Shown here in pieces: positions 45,933 to 57,768 of a stretch of DNA of 64,000 nt (within the stretch, counting starts at the first letter, position 1; the number at the start of each line of letters is the position of its first letter). The position numbers were made by a program, and so were the translations under genes. This stretch comes from Kalmusia sp. IMI 367209 (lineage: Eukaryota; Ascomycota; Dothideomycetes; Pleosporales; Didymosphaeriaceae). Under the pieces are notes generated by a model, which was not told where the DNA came from, made no database searches, and saw only the letters and a list, made by a program, of their open reading frames with translations. The DNA lies in the NCBI GenBank assembly GCA_027946365.1, contig JAPEUQ010000019.1, positions 186,001 through 250,000 on the forward strand, read 5' to 3'.

Positions 45933-46992
45933 GGCGGAGTAGCAATTAAAGCGCAAGCGTCAAAGAGAAAGACGTTTTGCAGAGCGAATTCACGACAATG
46001 AGGCGAAAAGATTCAGATACGCAGCTGGAAATTTCCTACTTGCTGTTATCAGAGTCGCAACGTTGCAAAGTCTCGGTGAATGTGAAAGTGTACACATTTC
46101 GTGACTCCGCTCACCAAGATCAGTGCATTGACCAGTCAGTGTGATTGCACCATCTGAAGTATCATAAAAAACCGGATAGAGATCAGGCGACGGGGCAAAA
46201 CCTACTGAAGTATTGAGTGCAGCGGTTGGGCTGTCACATGTCTAAGTACTTTCAAAGGCATCGCTGAAGTTGACTTGAAACCAACGATTGCAAATCGGAA
46301 GACTCCCTTGCTCGCTATTTGCCATAAGGTTTTTACGTCTGTGGCTGGCTAAGGTTAGCATAGATACAATACAATCCACATCTGCTGCCTTACATCTTCG
46401 AACTAAGAGTGTATCTCATGCAGAGCTCGATCCATCCCCACAACTTGCTTCAAGTTCATTACAGAAATTGATATTCCGCACAGTTTAGACGTACCCCATG
46501 AAGCCCCCATCATTATCTCTCCCTTCTACAGGCTGCACTTTTCTTCTTCGTGTGCATACCATTGATTCTCGCCATGGGTGTTGTATGATACGTTAGAAGA
46601 TAATGTGGTACTGCCAGTAGCCAAATTGTACTCGAGGTAATGTTCAATCTTGCGAGGCGAAAGTCCAAATGTTTCTGGTTCTCATATCTAATCTCTGAAT
46701 GCTCGAGGAAAAGTTGTTCATATTTTCAGTGAAGCTAATTGTCTGAGGATGGAAGCTTATGGACAATATTCTTTATTTCCCGGCATTTTACAGATATGAC
46801 TCTAGAGTTCAGTGATGAATTGGGCTTTCCTATCAAAGGTGTAAACATCTGCATGCCAATGGTGAACTACCACGTATTCCATCCGTCATATCTATGATTT
46901 CAAATGAGTGACTATCTGCCATCAGCCCTTTCCATCAAGCCCGATCTGCGCACCCATCTCACATTCGTCAACTTTCCGAGCAACTTCTATAG
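45933..46992 (+). other. Left part of a gene-poor tract
   Basis: No supported gene. Sequence is AT-leaning and stop-rich in all frames. Together with 47350-48576 and 48822-50448 it forms about 4.5 kb where the only genes are small secreted ones. Confidence 0.4.
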
Positions 46993-47349
46993 TTAGCAGT
47001 GATCGGAATTACCAGAGCCTCCGTCCCGACATCCAGTGCTGCAGAAGTCTTTCCAGACAATCCATCCATGACCACCCTCGCCGCAGCTGAAAAGACTGTT
47101 CTGCACGTGGTTTTCGTTGCCGTCGATGTGTTTGTTGTATAACTCCTGTACTATTTCGCCACGGTAGTCGCCTTTTCGCTTTTTGTCAATAATTGATGTA
47201 TAATACGTAGTTGTAGAGTGTGGGGAGCGTCACGGACCGACGTTGAGGAGATTATAGCCGCAGTACTTGAGTCCATCCGTGCAGGCTTTAGCACTGACAC
47301 TGGAAGAACAAGCGGCCAGAATGGCAATGGTGATGCTGGTGGTCTTCAT
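46993..47349 (-). CDS. Small secreted cysteine-rich protein, effector candidate
   Basis: Two minus-strand exons, 47349..47238 and 47171..46993, around intron 47237-47172 (donor GTCCGT, branch TTGAC, acceptor GAAAAG) give 96 residues. Residues 1-20 are a signal peptide ending S-V-S-A. The mature 76 residues hold six Cys (23, 30, 67, 81, 85, 96) with K-A-C-T, K-Y-C-G-Y-N-L-L, a G-D-Y start of exon 2, S-L-F-S-C-G and a final G-G-S-G-N-S-D-H-C. This matches a family of short secreted proteins I know from Dothideomycete secretomes (K-x-C-x-x-G-L-x-Y-C-G...G-N-S-D-x-C); its function is unstudied. It is the only intact gene in about 4.5 kb. Easily missed because neither exon exceeds 60 codons. Confidence 0.75.
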
Positions 47350-48576
47350 GTTGGAAGTGGATGCGGTTGCTCAGGTGCTGGTTCGTATGATGCGCGCTGC
47401 GAATGAAGTGCGGATTTTGTGAATAGTCTATTTCTGGTTGTTTTGGAATTGTGGGTATTTGAATGGGTTCTTATATTGTTCACGATGTCTCAATTCAACT
47501 TCAAATGTACTAGGTTCTACGGACCCGCCAGACTCTCAGCTCCAGTAGTCATACCGCTACCTCAGGGAGCGATTCCTTGGCATTGAGGAAGCTAAGGCAT
47601 CGTGAAGTGTTCCCCGCTGACCTAAACGGTACAGTGCACTCCGAATTGCAACTATTCGATGTCACAAGTCCCGGTGGGTCGTGAGAAACCAGTCGCTTAT
47701 TCGTTGTTCCACGGTAAAACGGCGACATTTACACGCGATACCGAATTCGTGTGAGCTGAACGTCGCCGACCTCATTTTTGTCATGACCCGCAGTATGCTC
47801 TGTGCTCGCTGAAATAGTGCTGGCAGCCAATCGAATATACAAAATCTGGAAAATTACGGAGCACCAATGCCGGCTGAGTGAGGAGCTGAATTCGCCGAGG
47901 GCCTGTAGTTAATTCTACGTCCCCGAGAGCTTAGGATTCTATTAGCATGCTTCCAGCTCACCATTAACCATTAGCGCCGGATTTACACAGATGACGCTTC
48001 TCCAGCCATGCTTTGCTGCTGCGATAGTTCGGCAGAATTTAATATTCAGAGAATCACATCTGGCACCCCCCTCACTTCAAACACCATAATCATGCCTGAC
48101 TGGCTCTGTTTCGTAAACTCCGTTCATACTCCTAATATGTCTATTAGAGATCAAGGCAGGTCAAATTTCTCGAATCGCTCTCTGTGGAGACCAATGAAGT
48201 TGTAATCAATCGTGCGTGCTGGGGATGCCACGAATTGAAATGATCACAAACATGATGACTATCAACGGAATCGCACGAATAACACTTCCCATTGGACAAA
48301 AGTATGGCCGAATCTTCACCTTTCGTCATCCATTCTATATCCTATGGCTAAATTATCAGACTAGCAGTATGTTGGAGCCAGTGTCAGGGAACATCCTCAC
48401 CCTCCAAATGGTGCCCGATCATATGATTATCCAGGCTACGGAAATACATCGAGCTTCACTATGTACATATGATGGTTTACATGGTGATTCGCTTTGTTTT
48501 CTGTCGCTCTATACCAAAACATCCAAGATAGACAAAATCCAAACAGGACACAACCCCCAAATTTACATTTCCTAGA
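47350..48576 (+). other. Gene-poor tract, middle
   Basis: No gene, RNA or repeat recognised. All six frames are broken by frequent stops. Confidence 0.4.
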
Positions 48577-48821
48577 TCAAGGCCTAGTGCCAACGACACC
48601 CGCAGCTGAACAGTGTACGCAGAACGTCTTGCTGGACGCACCCACCAAAAAGTTTTTCCCGAACGGTCATTATAACTCATTTCGCACCAGCCTGGAAGCA
48701 TGCGGTTAGCGGAGCCTGTGTAGCGTGTGACCGGAGTACCATTTTCAACGGCACAGGCAAGGCCGTTGACGCTTGATATGAACACTGCAGCAATAGCAGT
48801 ATCGGTAGTGGTTGTATTCAG
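48577..48821 (-). pseudogene. Decayed small secreted protein gene
   Basis: The minus strand reads as a small secreted protein. A 22-codon signal-peptide-like stretch (Thr-rich, then A-I-A-A-V-F-I-S-S-V-N-G-L-A) is followed by a mature part with C-A-V-E-N-G-T-P, P-G-W-C-E-M-S-Y-N-D-R-S-G-K and, in the next frame, K-T-F-C-V-H-C-S-A-A-G-V-V-G-T-R-P then TGA. Two lesions are visible. The codon where ATG is expected is CTG (48821-48819), and a one-base deficit in the AAAAA/TTTTT region (plus about 48649-48659) separates the two frames. Four Cys remain. With both a lost start and a frame break, decay is more likely than a base error alone. No restored protein is given. Confidence 0.5.
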
Positions 48822-50448
48822 TTCACAGGTGTGGATATGAATGGCAAAGAGGATGAGTGAGTCCCGTACAGGTGGGGAATCGAAAGTCGTTGGTTAGGTG
48901 GGCGCTACCTTATGATGGTGGAACGTTCCGTGTCGTGGCTATGAAGAGTACTTATCTCAAATAGAGTGAATTTTCATCCTCTTCGGCGAAACAATACACC
49001 GCTTGCCAAGCAGCGGTCAGGAAAATGAGAACGATCGAACATGATTAAGTAAATCTTTGCGAGAGGTTACCGTAGATCCAAAGTTTCATTTGACCTTGGC
49101 TATCTCTTCGGGGACATTGGACCTAAGCCTTCATACGGGCATTGTGCGACCGCCGGCTAACCGCACCCGATACATAGCTATGCTGTACCCATGTGCATTT
49201 CGGCACGCACGCGAATCAGAGCAACACAAAATTGCAGGATCGATACTGTGTGATTCCATAAGTATCGTGCAGTAAAATTTAATTTGCACATGATGAAAAG
49301 ATCACTTCCATGCAGCTTTTCACGTACTTAGTCTCGAAGAGCTGGACCAAGACAGTCCATGCATGGTTGTGGAGCTTACTGCATGTCTATGTTGGTAAGC
49401 TCGACTTCCAACGGTAGCTGAAATAATACGAGGTCAATCGGCGACTGTATACCATGCTATGCTAGACCTAGCATACCGTTACATTGCAAGAGCATCTGGA
49501 TTGGATTGAAAGTCAAAACTCGGGCTAACGACGTTTGAACATGAACGATGGAATACATGAAATCGTGTGCTCTCGCTTTGCCTCAGTGTTCAATAAGACC
49601 GCTCTATTTCACATCTCCATCCTTGCCGCTCTGATTTGAGGGAACGAAGTGGAGGAACAAGTTGATTGTTAGGCTTCTCGGACAGAAGTGGCTTTAAAGT
49701 TAACTAACTAGCTTACATAAAGTAAACAACGATCTTCCTGCCTGTTAGGTGTTGCGGAGCCCCCTTCCGCCAGCACCTGATAGGCGGCACCAGTGCCGCG
49801 AACCGTAGACAGGGTCTATTGTATTGCGGGTACATTTCATCAAGAAAAGTACAACGATTTCCATTTTCACCTTGCACCATTCTTCAACCTATTCTAGTTC
49901 CACCTTTACCCTTAACTAGTTCTCCCTCTCATTAGGCCGCTACCGTAAAGACATAGCCCGCAAGCTGATGAGAAGCGGCTAGAGAGTCGACAACCATCAT
50001 TTCTAAGAGGGTCGATTATATGATTATCTGCGACGGCGACTGCTTGTGACAGAGGGGAATCAAATTCCGAAGGATGTTGATAGGGTAGAGGATGTTCTCA
50101 TATCTGTCTGAGGCGTGTACCACGTCACGCGGTTCGGCAAATAGCTCGAGATCAGCACCAATAAGCGAACACCAGGGCTCATACGCCTTTATTCTCGAAT
50201 AAGATCATAGTATAAGAGAGTTGATGAAATAATACCACAAGACATGATTCCTTTCCCTTAGCTCACTTGTGAAAAACGAAAAACGAAAAAAAAAAAAAGG
50301 TTATATGATCGTTATAAGTTGTACTTCTAAGCTTTGAACAAGGAATCTTTGAGCAGCCCGAGCTTTTCCCAGAACGCGTCGCGTGTGTATCGTCCCTGGC
50401 TGACTAATGCAATGACATCAGTCTGCAGCCCTAAATAAATGGAGGGTG
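48822..50448 (+). other. Gene-poor tract, right part
   Basis: No supported gene. Contains the hairpin-rich element at 49743-49799 and a 13-base A run at 50286-50298. Confidence 0.4.
49743..49799. repeat. Hairpin-rich, LTR-like start sequence
   Basis: TGTTAGG begins a segment with two nested inverted repeats: AGGTGTTGCGG against CCGCCAGCACCT, and GCGGCAC (49784-49790) with GTGCCGC (49793-49799). A TG start with such stems recalls Copia-type solo LTR ends, but no CA/AACA end, target duplication or second copy was found. Confidence 0.25.
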
Positions 50449-52958
50449 CTAGGGATGCGCCTGAGCTTCCATGTGTACGTCATTCCCGTCTTCACTCGAC
50501 TCCGATTCCCCAATTCTAGTGAACTCTGTGAACATGTTGATGTCCTCAAACTTCGCTATCAGAGCGCCAACGCCTGCTGCATCCCGATCGCGCACAGCAA
50601 GGTCTAAATCCATCATGTACGTCCCTCTCTGCTTACTTTTCGGGCTTCCCCTTCTACCGCGCACTTGATTTCCTTTCCTATCTCCATAGAACCTGGTATG
50701 TATGACTCTAGTTTGCCTCCTTCTTTGATATTGCGCCGTACTTCACCGCAATTGCTAAAAGCGACTGGACAACATCTTCTGCGACCGCATAACATATGTA
50801 CAGCTTGGAGTAACAGTGTATACAGAGCCAAAAATAGAAACGCCAATGCGGGTCCGATGGATCTTTCACGATTGCGTTGAAAACATAGAGCAGAGCCGTA
50901 TGCCAATAGAGGTGGTGTGCGGCACAAGGGTGCTGCGCCGTATATTCAAGAATAATACCCTTGAGTTCTAAATGCGTCAGGAGAGAGGCTATGGTCGTTA
51001 CACAAACCGACGAGACGGGTGCTTACGATGGACCGAGGAAGCAAAAATGGCTTCAGGTGAGATGTGTTTTGGTCAAATTGGCGGAAGCCATCGTCTCTCT
51101 CGCGGGTGATGAAAGGTCGAAACAGGTCCATGGTCAGACTGTGAAATGCTATACTAATAACGAGTCAGTATAATCAGCCGAAACCGCATGCGACCAAAAC
51201 GCACTGGAAATCGAGTACCGCAGCATAATTAGCACCCGATGCTCTCCTCATTCCCTCGGGCAAGCTGTCCATCAACTCTAGCAATTGACGGTACTGCGAC
51301 AGCGCAAATGCTAGAGATGGAGGTGTTCTAGAGCCGCCGGTGTCTCGTATGACTAGTAAAATATGCGATGCGATAACTGAAAGCTTGCAGAGATGGTGGA
51401 ACACTTGGCCAGTATCATGGCTATAGAGCAAACCAGACTGCATAACAGCCTCAGAATCATTATTAGCGCCCGAACTATCAGGCCCACGCGGGACAGGAAC
51501 GTTCGGTTGATACTCCGTTGGAATAGAAAGATAGTACTGCGTTTGTAAGCTATGTTTTGTGAGTTAGGAGCTTGACGAGCGGAACGGGCCTGCTAACAGC
51601 TCACATGTATAAGTTGAATACGCCCCAAGTCGTATGCGATAATGCGCGCTGGGCTTCAGGAGAAAGTGACTTGATTTGCTCACCATCAAGTACAGTCTTC
51701 ACACCGAAAAGTTTCATGCGCTTGGCCATGTCCGAGGCTTCCTGGACGAATTCACCTTCTCTTTGACTGGCATGACCGCCATGTGATAAGAACAAGAGCA
51801 TAAGACCGGCTGTTGCAAGTATAGAATCAATCTTTTCCACGCGCCACAGTAGCTCAGCCTCCCTCTCGAATTCGAAACTCTTCGTTGCCGCTTCGGGGTC
51901 TTTCGACGTATACGCTTGCTAGTAACAGTCAGCCAATCACTCTCCGGTCTTTACGCTTGTAATACACACGCATGCAAATGCGAGCAGAGAGTTGACAAGA
52001 AATGGAGAACAGAATTCTTGTCGGAGTTCAACCAGGTCTTGTAGAAAAAGGTGGGCATCGAAGAGTCCTAGGACGGGGGTGGTCGTTCTCTAAGTATAGC
52101 GATATTGCGCTCGCGGCGAAACGATTCGTCACTGGAACCGTCGTCCAGAATGCTATCTTCAGCTCGTTCAAGGCTGGATCGATATGGTGTTGAGCATCTC
52201 CGTCAGTCTCAACATTCGGCTTGGCTTGAGCTTTAAGAATTTCGTCCGGGTTGTCATCCAACGCATGTGTGCCTGGGGAATATGCTATAGCCGCTTTCGA
52301 CGTTGATACAGCGGGCTTGTGGCGCGTTGATGCTGAAGGTAGGTCGCGTGCAAGGACCTTTGCTGAATCCAATAATGTATTTTTTGCCATGATGGCATCG
52401 CGACTCAAATCTAAAGCAGGATATGCCACCGAGTGGTCGACCATTAGCCTGAACTCTGTTTCAGAATGTACCGTGGGTAAAGAAGCAAGCGCTGTCTCCC
52501 TTTGCGACGGTTGCACTACCGAGAGCGACCCGTTTTCGATATCCTCCAGAATCGAGGCTGGATTGACCGACCCCCGCAATTGTTGTAAAATCGATAGGGC
52601 CACATCATCCGACTCGGTGCGCAAATGCTCAATCAAATCATTCAGGTTCTTGTTCTCGCGCCTCAAGGCCTGCAATTTTGTCTCGGATTCGTTCTTGGTA
52701 AGGTAGTAGCAGTCTGTGTGTCGCGCTTCGCAAGCAGCGCAGGTCGGACGGACGCTATTGCACTGAACAGGCGCGAATCAGGCAAAGATCTATCAGCAGG
52801 ACTCAGCGGCGATGTCAACGTACCGCCGTCTTCCGTTCACGACATGGTTTGCAAGCAATGGCCGTGCGCTTCCTCTTCTTACTTTCATCGGGCGGGGGGT
52901 GAGGTGGCGGGGGCGGTCCGAGACGTGGAGCTAAGGGCCTAATCTGCACGTGGTCCAT
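50449..52958 (-). CDS. Zn2Cys6 fungal transcription factor with one or two frame breaks
   Basis: Minus-strand exons 52958..52824, 52762..51970, 51918..51605, 51549..51205, 51153..51027, 50959..~50730 and a final coding part ending at 50449. The N-terminal zinc cluster is split by intron 1 and reads C-K-P-C-R-E-R-K-T-A / C-N-S-V-R-P-T-C-A-A-C: six Cys with C-x2-C-x6-C spacing. A short leucine coiled coil (A-L-R-R-E-N-K-N-L) follows, then the middle homology region of Gal4-type factors (A-F-W-T-T-V-P-V..., F-C-S-P-F-L-V-N-S-L-L-A-F-A-C, W-R-F-Y-F-W-L-C-I). The C-terminal block M-M-D-L-D-L-A-V-R-D-R-D-A-A is typical. Exon 2 shifts frame by one surplus base in GGGGG 52075-52079. The join near 50700-50740 is also unresolved. 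It could control the adjacent secreted or wall genes, but targets cannot be read from sequence. Confidence 0.75.
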
Positions 52959-53697
52959 GTCCGTTTCGATCCAGGCAGAGGGACTTCGATAGCGCGTGCA
53001 GGAAGGACAGTCGAAGTACCGGAAGACGAGCGACGATGCATGACCGATAGGGGGGCGATACAGTGCTGTGCGCTGTAGTCGAAGAAGCTAGAGCAACGAA
53101 ATTGCAAATCGGGAACGCAGTCAGGTGGGATGTTATACCCAGCGAATGAGATTCGCTTTTGCGCTGGCCCAAACTCAGTTGAAAGCCTCATGACGTTCTT
53201 TGGTCGTCACCACAGCGCTGTCAACGTTCGACTTCTTTCCTATGGAATTCTCGAAAAATGAGGCTCCGCGGACCGTGCTACAGGGTTTTTTACCTCGTGG
53301 GGTCTACCGGCGTACTAAATACGGTACATTGGGACCCCACCACGCGTGGTAGATTGAAGGCGAGCCTTTGAAATTGGTCTCGAACGACTGTTTCGATGCA
53401 TTTACATGCATTAAAGACGTAAATATGCCTGGGAAAAGGTAGGAAAGTGTATTACACAGTAGCCTAGCTAATCAAAAAAGAGGGGTATATTTCCAGCCCT
53501 CTCAGTCCTCTTGAACTCCATTTCCTAACGTCCATTACGCAATTGCCCATCGCTCGAAAATCCGACAAGGTAAGGAAGAAATTACATAGACTTCGAATTA
53601 CCTCCATGGCTGGCAGGCATATTATACTTTAGAACCGAAGTCGATGCACCGGCATCGCTAAATCACAGATCCAGATTCCTCCCCACTCTACCCTGTC
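52959..53697 (+). other. Spacer upstream of the zinc-cluster gene
   Basis: No gene recognised; a weak 86-codon minus frame at 52931..53191 overlaps the factor's start in another frame. Confidence 0.35.
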
Positions 53698-54598
53698 TCA
53701 CAAGGAAAAGAAGGCGCTGGCGACGACAACCAAAGCAACAGCGAGACTATTAGTGCTCATCTTGCCCTGACCGTTCGTGGGAACCTCAACGGGAGCGGTA
53801 GTGGTACCCGTTGTAGACGAGTGAAGGTGCGTGCCAGTACCAGTTCCAGTACCAATAGGGAGACCACTTGCAGTCGTAGTGCTGTTGCCGTAGGGCGGAA
53901 CCGGCCTGTCACCAGTAAGCTGATAAAATTGATAGTCATAGAGGAATTGAGACATACACAGAGGTAATCCAGATAATGCTACTATCGGAGCCAACGCTCG
54001 AGTGCGAATGCGGCGGCTGAACCGGGATCGCAGAAGAAGACGGCAGAACAGGAGCATCAGTTGAAATAGGTCCAACAGGCACAACAGATGAGGTCGGTCC
54101 CATAGGCTTCGCGATGGTGCAGGATGAAGTTGAGGACGGAATGGAAGCAGGCGAGGAGTTGGCGGCCGAGGTGGCGGATGACGCGATCGTAGTGCTCGCC
54201 TGCGCGCATATGAGTGTTAGCAGATGTTCTTCTCGAGATGGGGCATGATGTTGGACTCACCACGGCAGTGCTTGACACGTGAGCCGTCACCGTGACCGTT
54301 GAAGTCGTCCAGATGGTAGTAGTCTCGCACGGCTCCTTAGCACTATTTTCAATCGTAATATTAGCCTTATCTCTGGGAATTGGTAGCGTGAGCGGGCGCA
54401 ATGCCGTTGTAAGAGTCCGGCGCAATGGCTTTGCTCACGTCGACGAGCGTAGCCACTGCGCGAGCAAGCGCAATTGAACGGCGCTGTTCGCAAGATTAAG
54501 GCGGATACATACCTAGGAGAAACGGAATCTCCTTCAGCAGGCATGGCCAGGTTGAGGGCCAATTGGCCGAGAAAGACGAAAAGAGTAGCGACCTTCAT
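53698..54598 (-). CDS. Ser/Thr/Pro-rich GPI-anchored cell-wall-type protein
   Basis: The minus-strand start at 54598 encodes a signal peptide (A-T-L-F-V-F-L-G-Q-L-A-L-N-L-A). Secure later exons are (about 54400)..54261, 54199..53958 and 53905..53698. They encode a Thr-rich segment (E-T-T-T-I-W-T-T-S-T-V-T-V-T), a Ser/Pro/Thr-rich linker and a C-terminal hydrophobic tail (S-L-A-V-A-L-V-V-V-A-S-A-F-F-S-L) preceded by small residues. This is the classic layout of a GPI-anchored wall protein. The join between exon 1 and the Thr-rich part is unclear: a 17-nt mini-exon between introns with GCGCAG and GTGAGC borders may be needed. Few Cys and no enzyme domain are seen. Probable role: wall structure or surface coating. 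Confidence 0.65.
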
Positions 54599-56333
54599 TG
54601 CGGGAATTGAAAACGTGAAGGTAGAGACTGTGTAGGTCGTCTAACGGACAGGCTGCGATTGCTGCTCGCGAAGATGTCGGTTTGAAAGACAGAGAGCTTG
54701 TAGAGAGTTGTCAACGAGCGACTGAGGTTGAAAAGAGAAGAACGAGTGTGTGTGTGTTGTGTGTTTACGTGACGAAGCAGCGTGGGCGAGCAGTCGAGTC
54801 TTTTTATTCAATAAACGAGAGTGCAAACGCCCACAAGCGCTGGTCACGTAATCTTAATTTCCCTCCGAGAGCCTGGCTGGGTAACGATACCTGGTGAAGC
54901 GTCACCGAGAGCGGTTCCCGTCCTTGAGCTGTTTGTTGGCCGTGCAACGCAGTGTAACTAGAGCGGCTCGTGGCCGCCCGCAGCGGAAGAAGCGATAGGC
55001 TCCCGCCTGGGTGCCGCAATCAAACGTAGGGGCGAGCACAGCATGTCACGATGTTGGTGTTTGGTGCTGCGGGTCTGATCAGAATTGGTACGACAGTGCT
55101 GGGACGGTGATGAGCGAATGCGTTTCGTAGTCTCCTGAGTAGACAACAGCGGCCCGTAAACCGCAATGATGCATTGGTCTAGCTCGAGGACTTGCAATTG
55201 CGGAGCATGGTCGATCTCTCACATTGGCACGCGCAATGGGGAGTGCGAATGTCACCCACCATCTCTACGAATGAAGCTCAGGTGGTACAGGTCTGCCCTG
55301 CATTTCGCGCACGATCATTTTGCATGCGAACGGTACTGCTTGTATCACACCCCTGAATATTCCCCCGATATCGCTGATTGCTTTTCTATACGTGCACAGT
55401 CGTACGCCCTTGCTTTGATGGTACTTGTTATGCCTCGTGCTACTTGACGCCCCTTTACTTTCTTATCACGAGTACTATGATGGCAGGGCCGGTTATGAGA
55501 GCAATGGTTGAGATACAGACGCCATGCCAGCCTTAGCCCTATGGAAAGTTTAGAGCTACTGCTCAGGGCTGTTCCTGACGAAGTTGCTATCAAAGTGTTT
55601 GTGCAATTAAGTACTGAGCTGCTTGAAGCTGATGACATCGAGGATTAGTGCTGAAGAAGCAAACACCAAAGATAGTGGTGTCGACGTAGAATCGTATCAT
55701 GAAAATTGCAGAGAACCTCTGAGAAGTGCGCTCGAACGCTCTTGACACCTCCGGGTAGATTCGCGTTTCAGGTAACGAGATTCGATACAGCAGCACCTCG
55801 ATTCGTGATTGCTATCTCAGCGATGGCGGCAGAAAACGTGACGAAAAGAAGCCTGTGGACGAAACTCCAAGACGTTCGATGGGCCTATCACTACGCTAAT
55901 GTGACTATTATTGAAAGGAAGTGAGAATCTTGTAAGGCTGAATTCACGTCATGTCCGCGTGATATACCTCACTCTATGATGGCATCCATCTATGCGCTGG
56001 ATGGAGAAAGGTACGATTAATGCTGCCTTGCTGAATTATTAGGTACTGCAAGTTTTAATGAAGAGAAAATATGATGTTTCTTAACCAGACCACCCCCTAG
56101 AAGAGACCTTGGTGTTCGTGATATCAACAATCATTTCACGAACATGCACGGTCTAAGCTACTTTATCCTTCATATGGCTCTAAAATAATACCCTAGAAGA
56201 ACGAAGATAACGCTTTCAACATTTGGATAATATAAGCAAGTAGATGAGTAGATCCAGCTCCTATATCGTAACAAGACTAAGTAATATGTCTGCAAGCTCT
56301 CAATCAAGCAAAGCGGTTCATTATAATGATCCC
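54599..56333 (+). other. Long spacer, one weak coding candidate
   Basis: Mostly without coding character. At 55541..55648 (+) a 35-codon frame from ATG reads as a well-formed acidic helix (E-S-L-E-L-L-L-R-A-V-P-D-E-V...E-A-D-D-I-E-D). It may be a fragment of a lost gene or a micropeptide. A (GT)-rich run lies at 54748-54765. Confidence 0.3.
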
Positions 56334-57192
56334 CTACGAATCCAACTCACCAACCCATTCATACACCAACCTCACCCTCACGACTTCATCCTTATCCTTC
56401 CTCCTAATCGCAAACCGCCTCGTAAGCCACCTCTCCCCATTGACATCGCTGAAGCCCCAGATCTGCCTATATCAATCGTTAGCTCATCTGCTGCTCTTTT
56501 CCTTCCCCCCAAAAAAGCAAAAGGCTACGGAAAAATCAAACTCACCACCCCGTCCACTTCTTCCCATCATTATCCACCCAGCTCTCCACCACCTCCCCAT
56601 CCCGCGTCTCCGGTAGCCAACCTTCGGCCAAAAACTCCGCATCCTTCTCTTTCACGCCACCTTCCTCCTTTGCCTCTTTGAGCACAGCCTCCAGTGTGCT
56701 AAGTCGCGACCGCCCCTGCAGGTCGCCAAATAGCCAGTCTGAATGAGGCCTGTACATCCAGTCAAGCGCGCGATGCTCCGACGTGCCTTTCATGCCGCCC
56801 GTCGCGATCTGGTCGATGTCAATGTGCAAGACTTCGCCCGCTGAGGCGTTACCCTCGGGGATTTTGGTATCTGTGAGGTGGATGTCAGAGTGGAGCTTCG
56901 GAAGGGAAGGGAAGTGGTGTACAAACATGCTTTAGTGTGCAGTGTAACAGTTGCTAGACCGACTGCTTTACGGGTGAGCCAGCCGACGCCTTGGAGGGCG
57001 AGGACTGGGTCCGTTGAGTCGGAGTGTTGTTTGTTCTGTCGATTTCGTCAGCGGTATTCCCACGCTCGCGAGCATGTTTGAGCGATGATCAAAGTGGTAG
57101 CTTTGAAGAGGGGCGAGAGGGAAGCGAGGGAGACATACGATGAGCCATTTCCCATTCAAATCCTTGATGTTTTTGTTCGCTGGGGCCGCCAT
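56334..57192 (-). CDS. Conserved small fungal protein, lipocalin-like (206 residues)
   Basis: Four minus-strand exons: 57192..57139, 57035..56927, 56870..56546 and 56466..56334. Intron 2 (56926-56871, GTTTGT, branch CTCTGACATCC, acceptor CTCACAG) is needed to join the text around K-A-Y-T-K. Exon 1 has K-D-L-N-G-K-W, the usual start of lipocalin-type barrels. Then come L-A-L-Q-G-V-G-W-L-T-R-K-A, the core I-D-I-D-Q-I-A-T-G-G-M-K-G-T, W-L-F-G-D-L-Q-G-R-S-R, and the last exon Q-I-W-G-F-S-D-V-N-G-E-R-W...R-F. The order matches a family of conserved fungal proteins, often annotated only as hypothetical, that would bind a small hydrophobic ligand. No signal peptide, so cytosolic. Function is unproven. 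Confidence 0.75.
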
Positions 57193-57768
57193 ACTGTTGT
57201 GCACCTCTGTCTCGTAGTGCGACTAATACAGATGCGTCGTAGAATTTCGTTACGATTTATAGGCTATTTGGGTGTATGATGGCGGGGTTGGTTTTCCAGC
57301 AGCGAGCTCCGACAAGACCAGGAGCGCCGACAAGAGTAACGCGGAATATATGTATATATATCCAAAACTCTAGTAGTGCCAAACAAGAAGGTCGTCTAGC
57401 GCATATAAGTTCCACGGTACGCTTCACATGGCAGACGGGTTCCTGAGCCTAGGTATTCCAATTCGGGACAACTCCGTGACGTCTTTGGTGGGGAATCCCT
57501 GCAAGGCCGAACAACTATCGTCGCTAGACAGGAATTAGGATGTGTATGTCTTGGGCCGAGGAACTGGAATGCAGTTCTGTGAAGTTATTGGTTGTGTAGA
57601 ATGTGATTCACGAACGCTGGGCAGGGTTGGCGTGCTCGTTTAGGCGAACACATGCTGTTGATGAGGTGTGATGTGCCAATACACAAGCCGTGAACGTCTA
57701 CTTGCTTGTAACATCTGAACAACCGGACCGCATCATGTCTTCTCCCCATACCCCTACGCTCACCCATC
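57193..57768 (-). other. Intergenic, nothing recognised
   Basis: Short spacer between two minus-strand genes, containing the 3' end region of RFC2. No feature seen. Confidence 0.4.
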
